From Thalassiosira profunda (Eukaryota; Bacillariophyta; Thalassiosirophyceae; Thalassiosirales; Thalassiosiraceae), in the NCBI GenBank assembly GCA_036939355.1, contig JALLAP010002164.1, positions 1 through 16,365 on the forward strand: a stretch of 16,365 nt of DNA, in the 5' to 3' direction. The number at the start of each line of letters is the position of its first letter. Position 1 is the first letter of the stretch. Shown here in pieces: positions 1-6,295 of this stretch. The notes beneath the pieces are model-generated. The model had not been told where the DNA came from and searched no databases. It saw nothing but the letters and a program-made list of their open reading frames with translations. Made by a program: the position numbers and the translations under genes.

Positions 1-546
1 GGGGACCCCAACGGCAGCGGGCGTGGGCCTCGAGTGCGGCCTGGCTGCCTTTTTGGGGAAAAACAAAGCTTGGAGTTTTGTCATTTGGTTAACAGGTGGG
101 GAGGTTCTTCCCCAGGGGGAAGAAAAAAGGAAGTGCATTTCTTTTGATCCCCCCTTATCTCATTTTTACACAACCAGGGAAGATACCACTCACGGACGTC
201 TCATTGAAAAGACACTGTCTGGAGGGCATGTCACAGAGATGACTCCGAGTGACCGACGGCGAAATGCCTCACTTTTGCGAGGGAGTCATCAAAATTGAAG
301 CCCCCGACGTCGGTGCCTCCCCATCTACATAGGTACCGTCTCCCTGTTGGCGTGTTGCTGGTTGTGGCCGACCGAGCGACGCCACGACAACAGGGCAGCC
401 GGACCCGGGATGGAGGGTGGATGGGTTGAGGAGACGGTAAGAAGAGTGGTAACATGACTCGTTGATCTGGTGTTGCCTGTGGATCTGCTGATTTTGCTAA
501 AAGTTGCAACTTATCTCGCCAACTCTAACTGTGACATAGAGCGAGC
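1..546. other. left-edge region without a confident gene
   Basis: The first 50 bases or so are GC-rich and could be the end of a gene entering from the left. One frame stays open from the window edge to a stop at 298, but its composition turns AT-rich and low-complexity after about base 60, and I see no domain. The stretch contains a near-perfect inverted repeat at 105-124, listed separately, and a TTGCAA hexamer at 504-509, about 40 bases before the next ATG. I cannot assign a gene here. Confidence 0.4.
105..124. repeat. 9-bp inverted repeat, 2-base spacer
   Basis: TTCTTCCCC at 105-113 is followed by AG and then its exact reverse complement GGGGAAGAA at 116-124. It could fold as a tight hairpin or act as a dyad binding site. 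There is no gene context to choose between these. The low-complexity purine/pyrimidine composition makes a chance origin possible. Confidence 0.5.
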
Positions 547-807
547 ATGACGCGCGCCCATCCCTCGTCAACATCTGCCCCGGCGAGGGCCTCCGCTGCG
601 AGCCTGCGCAGGCCGGCCGCAGTCGCCTCCCTCCTCGCCAGCTTCTCCCTTGGGTCGGTGGCGCTCCTCGCCGTCGCCCTCCTGTGGAATGCGGATTTGG
701 TCTCGGAGGGGGCGAGTGCGGTGCATGCGGAAATTGTGGAGAGTCCGCTGCTTCGATTGGTGGCAGCGGTGTGCAATCGGGCAGCGCGGGGAGGTTGGAT
801 GTTGTAG
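547..807 (+). CDS. possible small single-pass membrane protein (86 aa)
   Basis: This open frame of 86 codons has strong G/C bias at third positions, like the confident genes nearby. It encodes a Ser/Ala/Arg-rich start, one hydrophobic segment at about residues 25-47 (AVASLLASFSLGSVALLAVA core), then a short polar and basic tail ending GGWML. I do not recognise a family. A lone hydrophobic helix after a basic stretch would fit a small tail- or signal-anchored membrane protein. It converges on the kinase gene, with 138 bases between the stops. The two shorter overlapping forward frames are less biased. It could instead be one exon of a larger gene, or a chance frame in GC-rich DNA. Confidence 0.4.
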   Translation: MTRAHPSSTSAPARASAASLRRPAAVASLLASFSLGSVALLAVALLWNADLVSEGASAVHAEIVESPLLRLVAAVCNRAARGGWML

Positions 808-945
808 TTGGGGATATAACGTATCATTTTATCTTTGGTGATATCCAATGCACTGCCCACCAAACATTGCAAGATCCAGCTAATCGACCGATGGAGTACC
901 CATGGTCAAACGGTATCGAGGGACTGTATTGAATACCCTCTGCCT

Positions 946-3639
946 TCACCCAAGCTGCGTGAAGAACGGAGCGGCCAATGCCTCCCGGGCCGTCGCTCTC
1001 CGGTTTGGATCGATTGTCAACAGCGATCGCAGCAAGTGGCCCAACCCCGTCGACCGATCGCGCTCCCGCACCACCTGCTCGATGGGCGCCATCTTTCGCA
1101 CGTGCTCGATGCTGCGGGACGACAGGACGCCCCGGATCCGATGCCATCCCTTCGAATCGAAGCACTCCTTCGCCAGCGGATTCGTCGATTGGTCCAGCAG
1201 GTCCTTCCGGAAGGGTCCCACCGCCCGTTCCATCAAGGCCAAGTGCTCGGCGTTGTCGTGCGTTGCAAACAGCAGCTCTCCTTGATACAATTCGGCGATG
1301 ATGCAGCCCGCACTCCACAGATCCGAAGGGTAGCTCCACCCCCAGCCCAAAATGACCTCGGGGGCGCGGTACTGCCGCGTATTTACGGTGGAACTCTTCT
1401 TCTCGTGGTTGTAGGTGGCGCCGCCAAAGTCGATCAATTTGACTTTGGTCGTCACCGGGACGCGCGCGGTCGATCCGTCGGAGCGCCGATACGTCGTCTC
1501 CCCGTTGCTCGAGAGCAGTATATTTTCGGGCTTCAAATCGGTATGAATCAGGCCGAACGACCGCAGGAAGTCCAACGCCTCCAGGAGCTGCCGCGAGAAG
1601 TCCCGCACGCAATACATGGGAAACGGAGCGTAGTCGTGCGCCTTCAGGTAGTCGTACAGAGAGCAGCCCAGGCATTCGAAGACGAGGCAGTAGTGCCCGG
1701 ACGGCAGCGAGAAGCGATCAAGCATTTTGGCGCAGAAGTCCTTGTTCTGCCGGGATTGTTCCCGGTTGACGCGCTCGCAGATGTCGCCCTCTATGAGGGC
1801 GCTTTCGTGGTACCGAGGGACGCTGCGCACGATTTTGATGGCCACGGTGGGATTGTCCTCGTCGCGACTCCAGGAGGAGGAGCGCCGGCTGCCGCTGCTT
1901 CCTCGCACCTGTTCGCATTGGACGACGCGGCCAAAGGTGCCCAGGCCGACGTCGCGCACGATGCGGTATCTGTGGTCGATCATCGTGCCGGGCCCGCCCC
2001 GGAAGTGCCCTTCGGTATCGTCCCTCGACGAATCTGAGTGACCGCGGGTTGCATCTTTGTCGGATCGATGGCGGCGGCGCCTTTTCTTCTTCTTCGACCG
2101 TTTCTTCCGACTTTTGCTTTCGCTTCTGCTGAAAGAGCGTCTGTCGTGGCCGCCAATGTCATCTCTGTAGTCATGGCTGCGACGCGGGCGCTTGCGGCCG
2201 CTCGGTGGTGAATATGAGCGATCTGCGCCCCTCGCCCTTTTGCTTCCAGAGTAATCCAAGCGATCCCTCCGTCGGCTGCGGCTGCGACTTTCATTGGTTG
2301 CACTGCGACTCCTGTGATTTTTCCTCCTCTTCTTGCCTTCCTTCCTCCGGCCGGTTCTTGCGCCGTCATCCTTGTACCTCTCACGCGACATTGAATGCGA
2401 TCTGGACCGCATAAATGGAGAGGATGGCCTCCTATCCCTCGGGTTTTGCATGTCATGATGATCCAAGTTCAGCCCGCGCGGAGGGGGGTTGTACGGCTCG
2501 TTCTGGAGCGGCCATTTCGCATTCTGGTAATCACGACGCGGACGTTGGGAGGACGACGACCGGTCTGACCAGGACGCTGATGATGAGCGGTGGCGCCGTG
2601 AGGATCGATGGTCGCGGCCCCTCTTTCCACCCTCTTGCCCGCCATCCTCTCGATGCCGATGCGACCGCTTTTTTGGACTGGCCTCAGATCTCTTGCCAGC
2701 CGCTTCTCTCCCCTCACTTGGCCCTCCATCCCCATCATTTCCGACATCTCTTGAAGGAGCCTTGCCCCCCTCGCTCTTGTGCCCAGCTGCTGCCGCATGG
2801 GGATTGTCGCTGTCCTCGCTGACAATGTAGGCAGGGCTTCCGTTTCGATTCCTTTCCTCGTTCGGCTCCTCCCTCGGCCGGCGCCGGCGCCTATCCTCGT
2901 CACGACCGGGACTGCGTTCATATTGACGAAGTTCGTTACGACGAAGTATTTTTTCCTCCCACCGCGCTCTGGCAACATTTTCCTCTTGACGAATGCGCCG
3001 TGCCTCGTCTCGCCGCGCGCGTCGATCGTACGACCGGCTTCGGCTCCGGCCCCGGGATTCCCTCCCCCCGCGATCGCGATGCGTTGGCCCCTCGTACCGC
3101 CCGGGGCTGCGGCCGAGGCTCTCGCTCCTTCGATCACTGCGCCTGCGACGGCGATGTGGCGATTCGTTCCTGTCTCTCCGACGATGGCGGCGGTCGTCGG
3201 AGCTCCGGCTGCGACTATCCCCCCTCCTCCGGTTCTCATACCGATGATCTGATCTGCGGCCATCCTCTTCTCTTCGGCTATTCCTTTCCCGGCTTCGACT
3301 TCGCGCCCCCTCGTCGCCGCGCCTTCTCCGGCCCCGGTTCCTGCTGCCCTCCCGCTCCCCCCGCCGCAGCCACGCCTCCCTCGCCGAGCCCGCGCCCGTC
3401 AACCCCGACACCACGGTGCCGTGGCGGCCGACCTCCAACTCGCCCAACTGGCCCCGGCCGTCATAATTTGGGTCCCTCCCACAGTCATTTCCGCGCGAAT
3501 TACCAGCACCGCGGCCACCCTCTGGACGGGAAGGGCCACCCATCAGCCGCCCGAGCTCGGCATCGTACCGTCTCAAATTGCTGATGTTTGGATTCTCTTG
3601 CCCGCGCCCTCCGCCGCCGTCCTTATTTGCGCCGCTCAT
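946..3639 (-). CDS. CLK/LAMMER-family dual-specificity kinase with long RS domain
   Basis: An uninterrupted 897-codon gene. Residues 1-550 are a basic, disordered region packed with RS/SR and RD/RE dipeptides, typical of proteins that concentrate in nuclear speckles and bind splicing factors. The kinase domain spans about residues 556-894. It has the glycine loop GLGTFGRVV at 565-573, the ATP lysine in VAIKI (K602), the catalytic loop HTDLKPEN (699-706, Asp701), DFGGAT (Asp737), APE (759-761), and EHLALMER (798-805), a close match to the EHLAMMER signature that names the family. All core catalytic residues are present, so it should be active. Known family members phosphorylate SR splicing factors and autophosphorylate; that role is inferred here. 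The RS region is much longer than I expect for animal CLKs. ATG at 3639 is the first in frame, preceded by a 366-bp gap to the divergent carrier gene. Long antisense frames over it are shadows of the RS-rich codons. Confidence 0.93.
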   Translation of the reverse strand: MSGANKDGGGGRGQENPNISNLRRYDAELGRLMGGPSRPEGGRGAGNSRGNDCGRDPNYDGRGQLGELEVGRHGTVVSGLTGAGSAREAWLRRGEREGSRNRGRRRRGDEGARSRSRERNSRREEDGRRSDHRYENRRRGDSRSRSSDDRRHRRRDRNESPHRRRRRSDRRSESLGRSPGRYEGPTHRDRGGRESRGRSRSRSYDRRARRDEARRIRQEENVARARWEEKILRRNELRQYERSPGRDEDRRRRRPREEPNEERNRNGSPAYIVSEDSDNPHAAAAGHKSEGGKAPSRDVGNDGDGGPSEGREAAGKRSEASPKKRSHRHREDGGQEGGKRGRDHRSSRRHRSSSASWSDRSSSSQRPRRDYQNAKWPLQNEPYNPPPRGLNLDHHDMQNPRDRRPSSPFMRSRSHSMSRERYKDDGARTGRRKEGKKRRKNHRSRSATNESRSRSRRRDRLDYSGSKRARGADRSYSPPSGRKRPRRSHDYRDDIGGHDRRSFSRSESKSRKKRSKKKKRRRRHRSDKDATRGHSDSSRDDTEGHFRGGPGTMIDHRYRIVRDVGLGTFGRVVQCEQVRGSSGSRRSSSWSRDEDNPTVAIKIVRSVPRYHESALIEGDICERVNREQSRQNKDFCAKMLDRFSLPSGHYCLVFECLGCSLYDYLKAHDYAPFPMYCVRDFSRQLLEALDFLRSFGLIHTDLKPENILLSSNGETTYRRSDGSTARVPVTTKVKLIDFGGATYNHEKKSSTVNTRQYRAPEVILGWGWSYPSDLWSAGCIIAELYQGELLFATHDNAEHLALMERAVGPFRKDLLDQSTNPLAKECFDSKGWHRIRGVLSSRSIEHVRKMAPIEQVVRERDRSTGLGHLLRSLLTIDPNRRATAREALAAPFFTQLG

Positions 3640-4005
3640 TTCAGACCACCCAATGGGGCCTAGGTATCGTAGAACACTCCTCCCGCCCCCTCCCGGCCTG
3701 CGTCCACGTCTGACGGCGACGCTGAGCCAGCGCCATCAAGGGTCAAACGTCAAACAGCGCAGGGTAGCAACTTGCAACTGAATTCACGGGATTTCACGCG
3801 TGTTATCCGTCACGCTGGCCACCACAAAGCACAAAGCAAAGCCGACCCGAAGACGGCTACGCCCCACCCTTACCCTCCTGGCGCCCCCACGCCTCTCCCG
3901 CCCGGCCCATCTCGACCGGCATCCTCGTCGCATTGGCCGCCGTCGCTGCCATCGCGACTGGCTCATTGTTTGCGCTATCTTTCTGGTAGAGCGGTCGATA
4001 ATAAT
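3640..4005. promoter_or_regulatory. divergent intergenic region, kinase / carrier
   Basis: These 366 bases separate the start codons of two divergently transcribed genes and so must hold both promoters and 5' leaders. TTGCAA lies at 3772-3777, inside GCAACTTGCAACTG. There is no clear TATA box. An ATG at 3772 is in frame with the carrier and would add 78 residues of low-complexity Pro/Ser/Arg sequence; I treat that as 5' leader. Confidence 0.5.
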
Positions 4006-5199
4006 ATGCCACCCCCCGCGGCATCGACGGTGCACCTCCCTGCCTCCGTCCACGCGCTCGGCGGGTCCCTCGGCAGCGCCCTGGCGATATTGGCCTTCTA
4101 TCCTTTGGAGCGGATCCGGGTGGAGCTGCAATCGCAAGGAGCTGGAAAGGATGATAGCGGTGATGAGGGGTCGGAGGGCGAGGATTGGATCAAAATCGAT
4201 CCGCCGGGTCAAAAGGAAAAGCAGGGAGCATCGCACGAAACTATTCTTCAATGCCTCCTGCGGCTGCACAAAGAAGAAACGCTCTACAAAGGCGCGTCGC
4301 ACACGGCGACCACTTTGATGGTGTCCAATGCAATCTTCTTCTACGCATTGCAAGCCACGCGGCGAAGCCTGGCGTCGCTCGAGCAAAATAATGGTCGTCG
4401 TCGGAGAACCCTCGTGCCCAAATCGAGCATGGGCAAATCGCTGCTGGCGTCGTCTCTGGCCGGCGCCATCAACGTCTTGCTATCGAATCCCCTGTGGGTG
4501 GCCAGCCTGCGCATCATGGAGTCCAAATTGCCCGATGACGTTCTGCGGAAGCGGCGTCCAACTTTGTGGAACGTAATGCATCGCATTGCCCGCGACGAGG
4601 GCGTCTCTCAGTTGTGGAACGGGACGCGCACGTCGCTCCTATTGGTCTCCAACCCAATCATCCAACATTTTTTGTACGAGCAACTGAAAATATTGCTGTT
4701 GAAGGGCCGCCGGAAACGAGTGGCCAGAGGCAGGGGCGCTCGTGTGCCAACCATTGCAACTCTATCACCCGTGGAAGCATTCATACTGGGCGCCTTGGCG
4801 AAAACAGTTGCAACGGTATTGACCTATCCGCTGCAGTGAGTTTCTGCTGATATACTCATGCTGCAATCATAGATTCTTTTCATTTGCTGATATCTCTTTT
4901 GTGTTTATGTTATCAGACTGGCTCAGGTGCTGCTCCGTCTGCAAAGAAAGAGCATCTCTTCTCCAGAACGCAGCTCTGAAGGATTGAGCAAAGACGCTTA
5001 CACTGGAACATTGGATTGTCTCTACCAGCAGTTTTCGCGGGAGGGCATTCCGGGTCTGTTTCAGGGAATGAACGCCAAGCTCATTCAAACTGTTTCGACG
5101 GCAGCATTCACATTCTTGACATACGAACAAACGCTGACGCAAGTTGCTCGATTGTATGGGGCAGTTGGAGCAAACATCATACAGAACAGTGATCGCTGA
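4006..5199 (+). CDS. PMP34: PMP34-type peroxisomal/mitochondrial carrier family (SLC25) protein, two exons
   Basis: Join 4006-4835 and 4917-5199, 370 residues, across an 81-nt intron. Three carrier repeats are visible. Repeat 1 has YPLERIR (residues 32-38), the classic PX[DE]XX[KR] signature. Repeat 2 has NPLWVASLR (161-169) and PIIQHFLYEQLK. Repeat 3 has TYPLQLAQVLLR (273-284). The degenerate second and third signatures (PLW, PLQ) and the phrase around residues 257-284 match what I know of PMP34/SLC25A17, the peroxisomal carrier of ATP, CoA, FAD or NAD. Transport of adenine-nucleotide cofactors across the peroxisomal membrane is therefore the likely role; substrate and location are inferred. 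About 370 aa is longer than the usual ~307, owing to an acidic loop (residues 45-75) and a basic loop (233-247). An upstream in-frame ATG at 3772 is less likely, because its extension is low-complexity. The gene runs tail to tail with the LOV gene. Confidence 0.88.
4836..4916 (+). other. spliceosomal intron (81 nt) in the carrier gene
   Basis: Donor GTGAGT at 4836 and acceptor TTATCAG ending at 4916. Splicing joins CTGCA to A, giving CAA, and makes the expected third carrier signature YPLQLAQ continuous. Without it the frame hits TGA at 4837. A branch-point-like TGCTGAT lies about 30 bases before the acceptor. CTGCAAT occurs in the middle of the intron. Confidence 0.93.
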
Positions 5200-5225
5200 G
5201 ATATCAGTAATGGTCACTCTCCAGT

Positions 5226-5927
5226 TTAGAACACTTTCATCCCTCCAGATGCATTGCAAGGGCCCGGATTGGAAGGTATTATGCCATCCCTACCTCGTCG
5301 CCGTAGACTGCGGCCTGCATCCCAATGAAATATGATACTTCTTGCGTCCGTTAAGTTGTTGTTTCCCTCAACCTTTTCTAGCAAACCATCCCGCTGCAAT
5401 AACTTGTACTTTTCATACGTGACTTCCCAGAGAGTAGACCCAGCCTAAGAGAGATTGCAGCTGTGAAATGAAGCATAATAACGCTAAACACAAGTTGACA
5501 ACAAAATCTGTACCTGGATTTGATGGCTGTTGCCCCGGGCCTTTGTTTGGCACGGCAACNGGCCACAGATCTCCTCGTATTTGTATTGCGTCAGTTTTGC
5601 GAATCCCTCGCTGATGTATATCACTGGATTGTCCTCCTGGTGCGGGTCGGTGACGCAGAACGATACATTTTCGTGACCCTTTGCAGATTGCAGACATGAG
5701 ATATGAGCAATTTTGCACTTCAGAAACAAATGAAACGTTGCAATATTGCTGCGCACACTCACTTGGCTGTTGAGCATATCGATTATGACGTAATCGCGCT
5801 CGCACAATCGCTTCTCGGGCTCGAAGGGTTTGATGGCGCCGGCCTCCGCCTCGTCGAGGGAGTTTTCGGCGCTGGCCGGCGGCGTCTCCGCGCGAGACAG
5901 CCACTCTCGTAGGCGGGAAAGATTCAT
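5226..5927 (-). CDS. short LOV/PAS-domain protein, C-terminal half uncertain (possibly broken)
   Basis: ATG is at 5927. The start encodes a polar helix-rich leader, then (after inferred intron 5762-5679) the first half of a LOV domain: ENVSFCVTDP, DNPVIYISEGF, LTQYKYEEICG. These match the FVVTDP...DNPIVYAS.GF..LTGY..EE..G pattern of flavin-binding blue-light sensors. Next should come GRNCRFLQGP with the photoactive cysteine. The only ambiguous base in the window, N at 5560, sits there. In the literal frame the motif is lost, but shifting by two bases gives CRAKQRPG, with Cys, Arg, Gln and Pro at the right spacing. A second inferred intron (5513-5445) follows. Read literally the frame is open to TAA at 5226; in the shifted frame it stops near 5378. 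The later LOV strands are not recognisable either way. It may be a truncated LOV protein, a pseudogene, or an assembly error. The Kir channel gene is divergent from it. Confidence 0.55.
5445..5513 (-). other. possible intron 2 (69 nt, or 53 nt with an alternative acceptor) of the LOV gene
   Basis: Minus-strand donor CCAG|GTACAG at 5513. The acceptor is CTCTTAG ending at 5445, or TTTCACAG ending at 5461. The nearer acceptor soon leads to a stop in either frame; the farther one leaves the literal frame open for 73 more codons. The choice cannot be settled from sequence because of the uncertain base upstream. Confidence 0.45.
5560..5560. other. single ambiguous base (N), probable assembly defect
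   Basis: This is the only N in the window. It falls between the codons for EEICG and the cysteine motif of the LOV domain on the minus strand. Three bases in place of one would restore the expected G-R-x-C-R spacing, so the N probably hides a two-base deletion or a closed gap. Confidence 0.6.
5679..5762 (-). other. probable intron 1 (84 nt, in frame, no stop) of the LOV gene
   Basis: On the minus strand the donor is CAA|GTGAGT and the acceptor CTGCAAAG|GG. The 84 bases are a multiple of three with no stop, so the frame reads through. Removing them brings the leader helix (ending DMLNSQ) directly before GHENVSFCVTDP, the usual spacing before the first LOV strand. It contains four TGCAA copies. 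Confidence 0.65.
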
Positions 5928-6295
5928 TTCGTCTGACCGGATCCGGGCTCCAGAGAGGTTAGAAGTAGCCCAATGGGGAGGCGACTGCGAACTCCTGCTA
6001 ATTGTGTTCCCTACGCCCCGATGACGAACGGTGCATCATGTTGGCGGCCGAGCGAGCATCATCTGTTTGCGGCGGAGGCCGGTGCGGGAGGAAGAAGAGG
6101 AGTGTCAACTCGAGAAAAGGGGTCTTTGCAACATGGGAGTGACACAAAGAATTGCAGCAAAAATGAACGGAGACAAACAAGATGGCGCTCCCCGAGCCCC
6201 TTTCCTAGCCTCCCTAATCAGCCTCGGCCCTAGCTCGACGCCCCGGCCCCCCAACTGCAAAGATAGAGCTCTCCGGACGACTCCCCGACGGGGCC
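5928..6295. promoter_or_regulatory. shared divergent promoter region, LOV gene / Kir channel gene
   Basis: 368 bases separate the two start codons. TTGCAA is at 6126-6131. An upstream ATG at 6133 opens a frame that runs past the Kir start in another reading frame; if it is within the transcript it would act as an uORF. No TATA box or other known element is evident. Confidence 0.5.

Noticed and set aside
23..298. 91-codon frame at the left edge
   Set aside because: Composition drifts from GC-rich to AT-rich, no domain; could be a gene end but cannot be supported.
835..2037. 400-codon forward open frame opposite the kinase domain
   Set aside because: It is antisense to a kinase with every catalytic motif intact; the frame is kept open by GC-rich codon bias and has no domain.
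2469..3263. 264-codon minus-strand frame overlapping the RS domain
   Set aside because: Frame-shifted reading of RS-rich repeats, giving Arg/Gly/Ala low-complexity protein; a shadow.
3772..4005. Upstream in-frame ATG extending the carrier by 78 residues
   Set aside because: The extension is Pro/Ser/Arg low-complexity and carriers normally begin shortly before the first span; ATG 4006 fits better.
4867..5259. 130-codon minus-strand frame across carrier exon 2
   Set aside because: The opposite strand encodes the third carrier repeat; this Cys-containing frame has no recognisable motif.
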